The notes under the pieces were generated by a model. The model did not search any database. It saw only the letters and a program-made list of their open reading frames with translations, and was not told the DNA's origin. DNA of 64,000 nt from positions 1-64,000 of the forward strand of contig NW_027441275.1 in the NCBI RefSeq assembly GCF_949628215.1, read 5' to 3'. Positions 28,301 to 42,600 of this stretch are shown piece after piece. How positions within the stretch are numbered: position 1 is the first letter of the stretch; every line of letters begins with the position of its first letter. A program made the position numbers and the translations under genes. This stretch comes from Phalacrocorax aristotelis (Eukaryota > Chordata > Aves > Suliformes > Phalacrocoracidae).

Positions 28301-31300
28301 ACCCGGCCCGGATCCGATCCCGGGAATGGCCTGGGGGTAAAACCCAGCCCAGATCCGCCCTGGGAATGGCCTGGGGGTAAAACCCGGCCCGGATCCGATC
28401 CCGGGAATGGACTGGGGGTAAAACCCGGCCAGGATCCGATCCCGGGAATGGCCTGGGGGTAAAACCCGGCCCGGATCCGATCCTGGGAATGGCCTGGGGG
28501 TAAAACCCGGCCCGGATCCGCTGTGGGAATGGCCTGGGTGTAAAACCCTGCCCGGATCCGATCCCGGGAATGGCCTGGGGGTAAAACCCTGCCCGGATCC
28601 GATCCCGGGAATGGACTGGGGGTAAAACCCGGCCCGGATCCGATCCCGGGAATGGCCTGGGGGTAAAACCCGGCCCGGATCCGATCCCGGGAATGGCCTG
28701 GGGGTAAAACCCGTCCTGGATCCGAGCCCGGGAATGGACTGGTGGTAAAACCCGGCCCGGATCCGATCCCGGGAATGGCCTGGGGGTAAAACCCCGCCCG
28801 GATCCGTTCCGGGAATGGCCTGGGGGTAAAACCCGGCCCGGATCCGATCCCGGGAATAGCCTGGGGGTAAAACCCGGCCCGGATCCGATCCTGGGAATGG
28901 CCTGGGGGTAAAACCCGGCCCGGATCCGATCCTGGGAATGGCCTGGGGGTAAAACCCGGCCCGGATCCGATCCCGGGAATGGCCTGGGGGTAAAACCCGG
29001 CCCGGATCCGATCCCGGGAATGGCCTGGGGGTAAAACCCTACCCGGATCTGCCCTGGGAATGGCCTGGGGGTAAAACCCTGCCCGGATCTGCCCTGGGAA
29101 TGGCCTGGGGGTAAAACCCGGCCCGGATCCGATCCCGGGAATGGCCTGGGGGTAAAACCCGGCCCGGATCCGCCCTGGGAATGGCCTGGGGGTAAAACCC
29201 GGCCCGGATCCGCCCTGGGAATGGCCTGGGGGTAAAACCCGGCCCGGATCCGATCCCGGGAATGGCCTGGGGGTAAAACCCGGCCCGGATCCGCCCTGGG
29301 AATGGCCTGGGGGTAAAACCCGGCCTGGATCCGATCCCGGGAATGGCCTGGGGGTAAAACCCGGCCCGGATCGATCCTGGGAATGGCCTGGGGGTAAAAC
29401 CCGGCCTGGATCCGCCCTGGGAATGGCCTGGGGGTAAAACCCGGCCCGGATCCGATCCCGGGAATGGCCTGGGGGTAAAACCCGGCCCGGATCCGATCCC
29501 GGGAATGGCCTGGGGGTAAAACCCGGCCCGGATCCGCCCTGGGAATGGCCTGGGGGTAAAACCCTGCCCGGATCCGATCCTGGGAATGGCCTGGGTGTAA
29601 AACCCGGCCCGGATCCGATCCCGGGAATGGCCTGGGGGTAAAACCCGGCCCGGATCCGCCCTGGGAATGGCCTGGGGGTAAAACCCGGCCCGGATCCGAT
29701 CCCGGGAATGGCCTGGGGGTAAAACCCGGCCCGGATCCGATCCCGGGAATGGACTGGGGGTAAAACCCTGCCCGGATCCGATCCTGGGAATGGCCTGGGT
29801 GTAAAACCCGGCCCGGATCCGATCCCGGGAATGGCCTGGGGGTAAAACCCGGCCCGGATCCGATCCCGGGAATGGCCTGGGGGTAAAACCCGGCCCGGAT
29901 CCGATCCTGGGAATGGCCTGGGGGTAAAACCTGGCCCGGATCTGATCCTGGGAATGGCCTGGGGGTAAAACCCGGCCCGGATCCGCCCTGGGAATGGCCT
30001 GGGGGTAAAACCCGGCCCGGATCTGATCCCGGGAATGGCCTGGGGGTAAAACCCGGCCCGGATCCGATCCCGGGAATGGCCTGGGGGTAAAACCCGGCCC
30101 GGATCCGCCCTGGGAATGGCCTGGGGGTAAAACCCGGCCCGGATCTGCCCTGGGAATGGCCTGGGGGTAAAACCCGGCCCGGATCCGCCCTGGGAATGGC
30201 CTGGGGGTAAAACCCGGCCCGGATCTGATCCCGGGAATGGCCTGGGGGTAAAACCCGGCCCGGATCCGATCCCGGGAATGGCCTGGGGGTAAAACCCGGC
30301 CCGGATCCGCCCTGGGAATGGCCTGGGGGTAAAACCCTGCCCGGATCCGCCCTGGGAATGGCCTGGGGGTAAAACCCGGCCCGGATCCGATCCTGGGAAT
30401 GGCCTGGGGGTAAAACCCGGCCCGGATCCGATCCTGGGAATGGCCTGGGGGTAAAACCCGGCCCGGATCCGATCCCGGGAATGGCCTGGGGGTAAAACCC
30501 GGCCCGGATCGATCCTGGGAATGGCCTGGGGGTAAAACCCGGCCCAGATCCGATCCTGGGAATGGCCTGGGGGTAAAACCCGGCCCGGATCCGATCCCGG
30601 GAATGGCCTGGGGGTAAAACCCGGCCCGGATCCGATCCCGGGAATGGCCTGGGGGTAAAACCCGGCCCGGATCCGCCCTGGGAATGGCCTGGGGGTAAAA
30701 CCCTGCCCGGATCCGATCCTGGGAATGGCCTGGGGGTAAAACCCGGCCCGGATCCGATCCCGGGAATGGCCTGGGGGTAAAACCCGGCCCGGATCCGCCC
30801 TGGGAATGGCCTGGGGGTAAAACCCGGCCCGGATCCGATCCTGGGAATGGCCTGGGGGTAAAACCCGGCCCGGATCCGATCCCGGGAATGGCCTGGGGGT
30901 AAAACCCGGCCCGGATCCGCCCTGGGAATGGCCTGGGGGTAAAACCCGGCCCGGATCCGATCCTGGGAATGGCCTGGGGGTAAAACCCGGCCCGGATCCG
31001 ATCCCGGGAATGGCCTGGGGGTAAAACCCGGCCCGGATCCGCCCTGGGAATGGCCTGGGGGTAAAACCCGGCCCGGATCCGATCCCGGGAATGGCCTGGG
31101 GGTAAAACCCGGCCCGGATCCGCCCTGGGAATGGCCTGGGGGTAAAACCCGGCCCGGATCCGATCCCGGGAATGGCCTGGGGGTAAAACCCGGCCCGGAT
31201 CCGCCCTGGGAATGGCCTGGGGGTAAAACCCGGCCCGGATCCGATCCTGGGAATGGCCTGGGGGTAAAACCTGGCCCGGATTCGATCCCGGGAATGGACT

Positions 31301-32169
31301 GGGGGTAACACCCGGCCCGGGTCCAATCCCGGGAATGGCCTGGGGGTAAAACCCGGCCCGGATCCGCCCTGGGAATGGCCTGGGGGTAAAACCCGGCCCG
31401 GATCCGATCCTGGGAATGGCCTGGGGGTAAAACCTGGCCCGGATCCGATCCCGGGAATGGCCTGGGGGTAAAACCCGGCCCGGATCCGCCCTGGGAATGG
31501 CCTGGGGGTAAAACCCTGCCCGGATCCGATCCCGGGAATGGCCTGGGGGTAAAACCCTGCCCGGATCCGATCCCGGGAATGGACTGGGGGTAAAACCCGG
31601 CCCGGATCCGATCCCGGGAATGGCCTGGGGGTAAAACCCGGCCCGGATCCGATCCCGGGAATGGCCTGGGGGTAAAACCCGGCCCGGATCCGATCCCGGG
31701 AATGGCCTGGGGGTAAAACCCGGCCCGGATCCGCCCTGGGAATGGCCTGGGGGTAAAACCTGGCCGGGATCCGATCCTGGGAATGGCCTGGGGGTAAAAC
31801 CCGGCCCGGATCCGATCCTGGGAATGGCCTGGGGGTAAAACCCGGCCCGGATCCGATCCCGGGAATGGACTGGGGGTAAAACCCGGCCCGGATCCGATCC
31901 CGGGAATGGCCTGGGGGTAAAACCCGGCCCGGATCCGCCCTGGGAATGGACTGGGGGTAAAACCCGGCCCGGATCCGATCCCGGGAATGGCCTGGGGGTA
32001 AAACCCGGCCCGGATCCGATCCCGGGAATGGACTGGGGGTAAAACCCGGCCCGGATCTGATCCCGGGAGTGGGCTGGGGGTAAAACCCTGCACGGATCCG
32101 CCCTGGGAATGGACTGGGGGTAAAACCCGGCCCGGATCCGATCCTGGGAATGGTCTGGGGGTAAAACCC

Positions 32170-35100
32170 GGCCCGGATCCGATCCCGGGAATGGACTGGG
32201 GGTAAAACCCGGCCTGGATCTGATCCTGGGAATGGCCTGGGGGTAAAACCCGGCCCGGATCCGATCCTGTGAATGGCCTGGGGGTAAAACCCGGCCCGGA
32301 TCCGATCCCGGGAATAGCCTGGGGGTAAAACCCGGCCCGGATCCGATCCTGGGAATGGCCTGGGGGTAAAACCCGGCCCGGATCCGATCCCGGGAATGGC
32401 CTGGGGGTAAAACCCGACCCGGATCCGATCCTGGGAATGGCCTGGGGGTAAAACCCGGCCCGGATCCGATCCCGGGAATGGCCTGGGGGTAAAACCCGGC
32501 CCGGATCCGCCCTGGGAATGGCCTGGGGGTAAAACCCGGCCCGGATCCGCCCTGGGAATGGCCTGGGTGTAAAACCCGGCCCGGAACCGATCCTGGGAAT
32601 GGCCTGGGGGTAAAACCCGGCCCGGATCCGATCCCGGGAATGGACTGGGGGTAAAACCCGGCCCGGATCCGATCCCGGGAATGGACTGGGGGTAAAACCC
32701 GGCCCGGATCCGATCCCGGGAATGGCCTGGGGGTAAAACCCGGCCCGGATCCGATCCCGGGAATGGCCTGGGGGTAAAACCCAGCCCGGATCCGATCCCG
32801 GGAATGGCCTGGGGGTAAAACCCGGCCCGGATCCGATCGCGGGAATGGCCTGGGGGTAAAACCCGGCCCGGATCCGCCCTGGGAATGGCCTGGGGGTAAA
32901 ACCCGGCCCGGATCCGATCCCGGGAATGGCCTGGGGGTAAAACCCGGCCCGGATCCGATCCTGGGAATGGACTGGGGGTAAAACCCGGCCCGGATCCGAT
33001 CCCGGGAATGGCCTGGGGGTAAAACCCGGCCCGGATCCGATCCTGGGAATGGCCTGGGGGTAAAACCCGGCCCGGATCCGCCGTGGGAATGGCCTGGGGG
33101 TAAAACCCGGCCCGGATCCGATCCCGGGAATGGCCTGGGGGTAAAACCCGGCCCGGATCCGATCCCGGGAATGGACTGGGGGTAAAACCCGGCCCGGATC
33201 CGATCCCGGGAATGGCCTGGGGGTAAAACCCGGCCCGGATCCGATCCCGGGAATGGCCTGGGGGTAAATCCCGTCCTGGATCCGAGCCCGGGAATGGACT
33301 GGTGGTAAAACCCGGCCCGGAACCGATCCCGGGAATGGCCTGGGGGTAAAACCCAGCCCGGATCCGTTCCGGGAATGGCCTGGGGGTAAAACCCGGCCCG
33401 GATCCGATCCCGGGAATAGCCTGGGGGTAAAACCCGGCCCGGATCCGATCCTGGGAATGGCCTGGGGGTAAAACCCGGCCCAGATCCGATCCTGGGAATG
33501 GCCTGGGGGTAAAACCCGGCCCGGATCCGATCCCGGGAATGGCCTGGGGGTAAAACCTGGCCCGGATCCGATCCCGGGAATGGCCTGGGGGTAAAACCCT
33601 ACCCGGATCCGCCCTGGGAATGGCCTGGGGGTAAAACCCTGCCCGGATCTGCCCTGGGAATGGCCTGGGGGTAAAACCCGGCCCGGATCCGATCCCGGGA
33701 ATGGACTGGGGGTAAAACCCGGCCCGGATCCGATCCCGGGAATGGCCTGGGGGTAAAACCCGGCCCGGATCCGCCCTGGGAATGGCCTGGGGGTAAAACC
33801 CGGCCCGGATCCGATCCTGGGAATGGCCTGGGGGTAAAACCCTGCCCGGATCCGATCCCGGGAATAGCCTGGGGGTAAAACCCTGCCCGGATCCGATCCC
33901 GGGAATAGCCTGGGGGTAAAACCCGGCCCGGATCCGCCCTGGGAATAGCCTGGGGGTAAAACCCGGCCCGGAACCGTTCCTGGGAATGGCCTGGGGGTAA
34001 AACCCGGCCCGGATCCGATCCCGGGAATGGATTGGGGGTAAAACCCGGCCCGGATCCGATCCCGGGAATGGCCTGGGGGTAAAACCCGGCCCGGATCCGA
34101 TCCTGGGAATGGCCTGGGGGTAAAACCCGGCCCGGATCCGATCCCGGGAATGGACTGGGGGTAAAACCCGGCCTGGATCTGATCCTGGGAATGGCCTGGG
34201 GGTAAAACCCGGCCCGGATCCGATCCTGTGAATGGCCTGGGGGTAAAACCCGGCCCGGATCCGATCCCGGGAATAGCCTGGGGGTAAAACCCGGCCCGGA
34301 TCCGATCCTGGGAATGGCCTGGGGGTAAAACCCGGCCCGGATCCGATCCCGGGAATGGCCTGGGGGTAAAACCCGGCCCGGATCCGATCCTGGGAATGCC
34401 CTGGGGGTAAAACCCGGCCCGGATCCGATCCCGGGAATGGCCTGGGGGTAAAACCCGGCCCGGATCCGCCCTGGGAATGGCCTGGGGGTAAAACCCGGCC
34501 CGGATCCGCCCTGGGAATGGCCTGGGTGTAAAACCCGGCCCGGAACCGATCCTGGGAATGGCCTGGGGGTAAAACCCGGCCCGGATCCGATCCCGGGAAT
34601 GGACTGGGGGTAAAACCCGGCCCGGATCCGATCCCGGGAATGGACTGGGGGTAAAACCCGGCCCGGATCCGATCCCGGGAATGGCCTGGGGGTAAAACCC
34701 GGCCCGGATCCGATCCCGGGAATGGCCTGGGGGTAAAACCCAGCCCGGATCCGATCCCGGGAATGGCCTGGGGGTAAAACCCGGCCCGGATCCGATCGCG
34801 GGAATGGCCTGGGGGTAAAACCCGGCCCGGATCCGCCCTGGGAATGGCCTGGGGGTAAAACCCGGCCCGGATCCGATCCCGGGAATGGACTGGGGGTAAA
34901 ACCCGGCCCGGATCCGATCCTGGGAATGGACTGGGGGTAAAACCCGGCCCGGATCCGATCCCGGGAATGGCCTGGGGGTAAAACCCGGCCCGGATCCAAT
35001 CCTGGGAATGGCCTGGGGGTAAAACCCGGCCCGGATCCGCCGTGGGAATGGCCTGGGGGTAAAACCCGGCCCGGATCCGATCCCGGGAATGGCCTGGGGG

Positions 35101-35760
35101 TAAAACCCGGCCCGGATCCGATCCCGGGAATGGACTGGGGGTAAAACCCGGCCCGGATCCGATCCCGGGAATGGCCTGGGGGTAAAACCCGGCCCGGATC
35201 CGATCCCGGGAATGGCCTGGGGGTAAAACCCAGCCCGGATCCGTTCCGGGAATGGCCTGGGGGTAAAACCCGGCCCGGATCCGATCCCGGGAATGGCCTG
35301 GGGGTAAAACCCGGCCCGGATCCGATCCTGGGAATGGCCTGGGGGTAAAACCCGGCCCAGATCCGATCCTGGGAATGGCCTGGGGGTAAAACCCTGCCCG
35401 GATCCGTTCCGGGAATGGCCTGGGGGTAAAACCCGGCCCGGATCCGATCCCGGGAATAGCCTGGGGGTAAAACCCGGCCCGGATCCGATCCTGGGAATGG
35501 CCTGGGGGTAAAACCCGGCCCGGATCTGCCCTGGGAATGGCCTGGGGGTAAAACCCTGCCCGGATCCGTTCCGGGAATGGCCTGGGGGTAAAACCCGGCC
35601 CGGATCCGATCCCGGGAATAGCCTGGGGGTAAAACCCTGCCCGGATCCGATCCCGGGAATGGCCTGGGGGTAAAACCCGGCCCGGATCGATCCTGGGAAT
35701 GGGCTGGGGGTAAAACCCGGCCCGGATCCGATCCCGGGAATGGCCTGGGGGTAAAACCCG
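32170..35760. repeat. 1,959-bp tandem higher-order repeat in the satellite
   Basis: Three rare markers recur at exactly 1,959 bp: CCGATCCTGTGAATGG (32261 and 34220), CCGGAACCGA (32581 and 34540) and CCGCCGTGGG (33078 and 35037). Downstream, CCGTTCCGGG is 1,877 bp apart (33364 and 35241), so the second copy has lost two units. Confidence 0.82.
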
Positions 35761-35829
35761 GCCCGGATCCGCCCTGGGAATGGACTGGGGGTAAAACCCG
35801 GACCGGGTCCAATCCCGGGAATGGCCTGG

Positions 35830-38800
35830 GGGTAAAACCCGGCCCGGATCCGATCCCGGGAATGGCCTGGGGGTAAAACCCGGCCCGGATCCGCCCTGGG
35901 AATGGACTGGGGGTAAAACCCGGCCCGGATCCGCCCTGGGAATGGCCTGGGGGTAAAACCCGGCCCGGATCCGATCCCGGGAGTGGCTTGGGGGTAAAAC
36001 CTGGCCCGGATCCGATCCCGGGAATGGCCTGGGGGTAAAACCCGGCCCGGATCCGATCCCGGGAATGGCCTGGGGGTAAAACCCGGCCCGGATCCGATCC
36101 CGGGAATGGCCTGGGGGTAAAACCCTGCCCGGATCCGATCCCGGGAATGGCCTGGGGGTAAAACCCGGCCCGGATCCGCCCTGGGAATGGCCTGGGGGTA
36201 AAACCCGGCCGGGATCCGATCCCAGGAATGGCCTGGGGGTAAAACCCGGCCTGGATCCGATCCCGGGAATGGCCTGGGGGTAAAACCCGGCCCGGATCTG
36301 ATCCCGGGAATGGCCTGGGGGTAAAACCCGGCCCGGATCCGATCCCGGGAATGGCCTGGGGGTAAAACCCGGCCCGGATCCGATCCCGGGAATGGCCTGG
36401 GAGTAAAAGCCGGCCCGGATCCGATCCCGGGAATGGCCTGGGGGTAAAACCCGGCCCGGATCCGATCCCGGGAATGGCCTGGGGGTAAAACCCGGCCCGG
36501 ATCCGCCCTGGGAATGGACTGGGGGTAAAACCCGGCCCGGATCCGATCCCGGGAATGGCCTGGGGGTAAAACCCGGCCCGGATCTGATCCCGGGATTGGG
36601 CTGGGGGTAAAACCCGGCCTGGATCCGCCCTGGGAATGGACTGGGGGTAAAACCCTGCCCGGATCCGATCCTGGGAATGGTCTGGGGGTAAAACCCGGCC
36701 CGGATCCGATCCTGGGAATGGCCTGGGGGTAAAACCCTGCCCGGATCCGATCCCGGGAATGGCCTGGGGGTAAAACCCGGCCCGGATCCGATCCCGGGAA
36801 TGGCCTGGGGGTAAAACCCGGCCTGGATCCGATCCCGGGAATGGCCTGGGGGTAAAACCCGGCCCGGATCCGCCCTGGGAATGGACTGGGGGTAAAACCC
36901 GGCCCGGATCCGATCCTGGGAATGGCCTGGGGGTAAAACCCGGCCAGGATCCGCCCTGGGAATGGCCTGGGGGTAAAACCCTGCCCGGATCCGATCCCGG
37001 GAATGGCCTGGGGGTAAAACCCGGCCCGGATCCGATCCTGGGAATGGCCTGGGGGTAAAACCCTGCCCGGATCCGATCCCAGGAATGGCCTGGGGGTAAA
37101 ACCCGGCCCGGATCCGATCCCGGGAATGGCCTGGGGGTAAAACCCGGCCAGGATCCGCCCTGGGAATGGCCTGGGGGTAAAACCCGGCCCGGATACGATC
37201 GTAGGAATGCCCTGGGGGTAAAACCCGGCCCGGATCCGATCCCGGGAATGGCCTGGGGGTAAAACCCGGCCCGGATCCAATCCTGGGAATGGCTTGGGGG
37301 TAAAACCTGGCCCGGATCCGATCCCGGGAATGGCCTGGGGGTAAAACCCGGCCCGGATCCGATCCTGGGAATGGCCTGGGGGTAAAACCCGGCCCGGATC
37401 CGATCCCGGGAATGGCCTGGGGGTAAAACCCGGCCCGGATCCGAACCCGGGAATGGACTGGGGGTAAAACCCGGCCCGGATCCGATCCCGGGAATGGCCT
37501 GGGGGTAAAACCCGGCCCGGATCCGCCCTGGGAATGGCCTGGGGGTAAAACCTGGTCCGGATCCGCCCTGGGAATGGCCTGGGGGTAAAACCCGGCCCGG
37601 ATCCGATCCCGGGAATGGCCTGGGGGTAAAACCCGGCCCGGATCCGATCCCGGGAATGGCCTGGGGGTAAAACCCGGCCCGGATCCGCCCTGGGAATGGC
37701 CTGGGGGTAAAACCCGGCCCGGATCCGATCCCGGGAATGGCCTGGGGGTAAAACCCTGCCCGGATCCGATCCCGGGAATGGCCTGGGGGTAAAACCCGGC
37801 CCGGATCCGCCCTGGGAATGGACTGGGGGTAAAACCCGGCCCGGATCCGCCCTGGGAATGGCCTGGGGGTAAAACCCGGCCCGGATCCGATCCCGGGAGT
37901 GGCTTGGGGGTAAAACCTGGCCCGGATCCGATCCCGGGAATGGCCTGGGGGTAAAACCCGGCCCGGATCCGATCCCGGGAATGGCCTGGGGGTAAAACCC
38001 GGCCCGGATCCGATCCCGGGAATGGCCTGGGGGTAAAACCCTGCCCGGATCCGATCCCGGGAATGGCCTGGGGGTAAAACCCGGCCCGGATCCGCCCTGG
38101 GAATGGCCTGGGGGTAAAACCCGGCCGGGATCCGATCCCAGGAATGGCCTGGGGGTAAAACCCGGCCTGGATCCGATCCCGGGAATGGCCTGGGGGTAAA
38201 ACCCGGCCCGGATCTGATCCCGGGAATGGCCTGGGGGTAAAACCCGGCCCGGATCCGATCCCGGGAATGGCCTGGGGGTAAAACCCGGCCCGGATCCGAT
38301 CCCGGGAATGGCCTGGGAGTAAAAGCCGGCCCGGATCCGATCCCGGGAATGGCCTGGGGGTAAAACCCGGCCCGGATCCGATCCCGGGAATGGCCTGGGG
38401 GTAAAACCCGGCCCGGATCCGCCCTGGGAATGGACTGGGGGTAAAACCCGGCCCGGATCCGATCCCGGGAATGGCCTGGGGGTAAAACCCGGCCCGGATC
38501 TGATCCCGGGATTGGGCTGGGGGTAAAACCCGGCCTGGATCCGCCCTGGGAATGGACTGGGGGTAAAACCCGGACCGGATCCGATCCTGGGAATGGTCTG
38601 GGGGTAAAACCCGTCCCGGATCCGATCCTGGGAATGGCCTGGGGGTAAAACCCTGCCCGGATCCGATCCCGGGAATGGCCTGGGGGTAAAACCCGGCCCG
38701 GATCCGATCCCGGGAATGGCCTGGGGGTAAAACCCGGCCTGGATCCGATCCCGGGAATGGCCTGGGGGTAAAACCCGGCCCGGATCCGCCCTGGGAATGG

Positions 38801-39620
38801 ACTGGGGGTAAAACCCGGCCCGGATCCGATCCTGGGAATGGCCTGGGGGTAAAACCCGGCCAGGATCCGCCCTGGGAATGGCCTGGGGGTAAAACCCTGC
38901 CCGGATCCGATCCCGGGAATGGCCTGGGGGTAAAACCCGGCCCGGATCCGATCCCAGGAATGGCCTGGGGGTAAAACCCGGCCCGGATCCGATCCCGGGA
39001 ATGGCCTGGGGGTAAAACCCGGCCCGGATCCGATCCCGGGAATGGCCTGGGGGTAAAACCCGGCCCGGATACGATCGTAGGAATGCCCTGGGGGTAAAAC
39101 CCGGCCCGGATCCGATCCCGGGAATGGCCTGGGGGTAAAACCCGGCCCGGATCCAATCCTGGGAATGGCTTGGGGGTAAAACCTGGCCCGGATCCGATCC
39201 CGGGAATGGCCTGGGGGTAAAACCCGGCCCGGATCCGATCCTGGGAATGGCCTGGGGGTAAAACCCGGCCCGGATCCGATCCCGGGAATGGCCTGGGGGT
39301 AAAACCCGGCCCGGATCCGAACCCGGGAATGGACTGGGGGTAAAACCCGGCCCGGATCCGATCCCGGGAATGGCCTGGGGGTAAAACCCGGCCCGGATCC
39401 GCCCTGGGAATGGCCTGGGGGTAAAACCTGGTCCGGATCCGCCCTGGGAATGGCCTGGGGGTAAAACCCGGCCCGGATCCGATCCCGGGAATGGCCTGGG
39501 GGTAAAACCCGGCCCGGATCCGATCCCGGGAATGGCCTGGGGGTAAAACCCGGCCCGGATCCGCCCTGGGAATGGCCTGGGGGTAAAACCCGGCCCGGAT
39601 CCGATCCCGGGAATGGCCTG
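35830..39620. repeat. 1,916-bp tandem higher-order repeat (two copies) in the satellite
   Basis: Rare markers recur at 1,916 bp: GAGTGGCTTGG (35981 and 37897), GAGTAAAAGC (36401 and 38317) and GATTGGGCTGG (36594 and 38510). GGATACGATCGTAGG is 1,876 bp apart (37191 and 39067), so one 40-bp unit was lost in the second copy. Copies span about 35,830-37,745 and 37,746-39,620. Confidence 0.85.
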
Positions 39621-42600
39621 GGGGTAAAACCCTGCCCGGATCCGATCCTGGGAATGGCCTGGGGGTAAAACCCGGCCCGGATCCGCCCTGGGAATGGCCT
39701 GGGGGTAAAACCCGGCCCGGATCCGCCCTGGGAATGGCCTGGGGGTAAAACCCGGCCCGGATCCGCCCTGGGAATGGCCTGGGGGTAAAACCCGGCCCGG
39801 ATCCGATCTCGGGAATGGCCTGGGGGTAAAACCCGGCCCGGATCCGATCCCGGGAATGGCCTGGGGGTAAAACCCGGCCCGGATCCGATCCCGGGAATGG
39901 CCTGGGGGTAAAACCCGGCCCGGATCCGATCCCGGGAATGGCCTGGGGGTAAAACCCGGCCCGGATCCGCCCTGGGAATGGCCTGGGGGTAAAACCCGGC
40001 CCGGACCCGATCCTGGGAATGGCCTGGGGGTAAAACCCGGACCGGATCCGATCCTGGGAATGGCCTGGGGGTAAAACCCGGCCCGGATCCGATCCCGGGA
40101 ATGGACTGGGGGTAAAACCCGGCCCGGATCCGATCCCGGGAATGGCCTGGGGGTAAAACCCGGCCCGGATCCGATCCTGGGAATGGCCTGGGGGTAAAAC
40201 CCGGCCCGGATCCGATCCTGGGAATGGTCTGGGGGTAAAACCCGGCCCGGATCCGATCCCGGGAATGGCCTGGGGGTAAAACCCTGCCCGGATCCGATCC
40301 CGGGAATGGACTGGGGGTAAAACCCTGCCCGGATCCGCCCTGGGAATGGACTGGGGGTAAAACCCGGCCCGGATCCGATCCCGGGAATGGCCTGGGGGTA
40401 AAACCCTGCCCGGATCCGATCCCGGGAATGGCCTGGGGGTAAAACCCGGCCCGGATCCGCCCTGGGAATGGCCTGGGGGTAAAACCCGGCCCGGATCCGC
40501 CCTGGGAATGGCCTGGGGGTAAAACCCGGCCCGGATCCGATCCCGGGAATGGCCTGGGGGTAAAACCCGGCCCGGATCCGATCCTGGGAATGGCCTGGGG
40601 GTAAAACCCTGCCCGGATCCGATCTGGGAATGGCCTGGGGGTAAAACCCGGCCCGGATCCGATCCCGGGAATGGCCTAGGGGTAAAACCCGGCCCGGATC
40701 CGCCCTGGGAATGGCCTGGGGGTAAAACCCGGCCCAGATCCGATCCTGTGAATGGCCTGGGGGTAAAACCCGGCCCGGATCCGATCCCGGGAATGGCCTG
40801 GGGGTAAAACCCGGCCCAGATCCCGGGAATGGCCTGGGGGTAAAACCCGGCCCGGATCCAATCCTGGGAATGGCCTGGGGGTAAAACCTGGCCCGGATCC
40901 GATCCCGGGAATGGCCTGGGGGTAAAACCCGGCCCAGATCCCGGGAATGGCCTGGGGGTAAAACCCGGCCCGGATCCAATCCTGGGAATGGCTTGGGGGT
41001 AAAACCTGGCCCGGATCCGATCCCGGGAATGGCCTGGGGGTAAAACCCGGCCCGGATCCGAACCCGGGAATGGCCTGGGGGTAAAACCCGGCCCGGATCC
41101 GATCCCGGGAATGGCCTGGGGGTAAAACCCGGCCCGGATCCGATCCTGTGAATGGCCTGGGGGTAAAACCCGGCCCGGATCCGATCCTGGGAATGGCCTG
41201 GGGGTAAAACCCGGCCCGGATCCGATCCTGGAAATGGCCTGGGGGTAAAACCCGTCCTGGATCCGATCCCGGGAATGGCCTGGGGGTAAAACCCGGCCCG
41301 GATCCGATCCCGGGAATGGCCTGGGGGTAAAACCCGGCCTGGATCCGCCCTGGGAATGGCCTGGGGGTAAAACCCGGCCCGGATCCGCCCTGGGAATGGC
41401 CTGGGGGTAAAACCCGGCCCGGATCCGATCCTGGGAATGGCCTGGGGGTAAAACCCGGCCCGGATCCGATCCCGGGAATGGCCTGGGGGTAAAACCCGGC
41501 CCGGATCCGATCCTGGGAATGGCCTGGGGGTAAAACCCGGCCCGGATCCGCCCTGGGAATGGCCTGGGTGTTAAACCCGTCCTGGATCCGATCCCGGGAA
41601 TGGCCTGGGGTAAAACCCGGCCCAGATCCGCCCTGGGAATGGCCTGGGGGTAAAACCCGGCCTGGATCCGATCCTGGGAATGGCCTGGGGGTAAAACCCG
41701 GCCCGGATCCGATCCCGGGAATGGCCTGGGGGTAAAACCCGGCCCGGATCTGCCCTGGGAATGGCCTGGGGGTAAAACCCGGCCCGGATCCGCCCTGGGA
41801 ATGGCCTGGGGGTTAAACCCGTCCTGGATCCGATCCCGGGAATGGCCTGGGGGTAAAACCCGGCCCAGATCCGCCCTGGGAATGGCCTGGGGGTAAAACC
41901 CGGCCTGGATCCGATCCTGGGAATGGCCTGGGGGTAAAAACCCGGCCCGGATCCGATCCCGGGAATGGCCTGGGGGTAAAACCCGGCCCGGATCCGATCC
42001 CGGGAATGGCCTGGGGGTAAAACCCGGCCCGGATCCGATCCCGGGAATGGCCTGGGGGTAAAACCCGGCCCGGATCCGCCCTGGGAATGGCCTGGGGGTA
42101 AAACCCTGCCCGGATCCGCCCTGGAATGGCCTGGGGGTAAAACCCGGCCCGGATCCGCCCTGGGAATGGTCTGGGGGTAAAACCCGGCCCGGATCCGCCC
42201 TGGGAATGGCCTGGGGGTAAAACCCGGCCCGGATCCGATCCTGGGAATGGCCTGGGGGGTAAAACCCGGCCCGGATCCGCCCTGGGAATGGCCTGGGGGT
42301 AAAACCCGGACCGGATCCGATCCTGGGAATGGCCTGGGGGTAAAACCCGGCCCGGATCCGATCCCGGGAATGGCCTGGGGGTAAAACCCGGCCCGGATCC
42401 GATCCCGGGAATGGCCTGGGGGTAAAACCCGGCCCGGATCCGCCCTGGGAATGGCCTGGGGGTAAAACCCGGCCCGGATCCGATCCTGGGAATGGCCTGG
42501 GGGTAAAACCCGGCCCGGATCCGATCCCGGGAATGGCCTGGGGGTAAAACCCGGCCCGGATCCGCCCTGGGATGGCCTGGGGGTAAAACCCGGCCCGGAT

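Noticed and set aside
11206..40979. Minus-strand open frames of about 9,000 codons with a 41-residue repeat
   Set aside because: They exist only because the satellite unit lacks stop codons on that strand; all frames read the same cyclic peptide, with no start context, no splice structure and no non-repeat domain.
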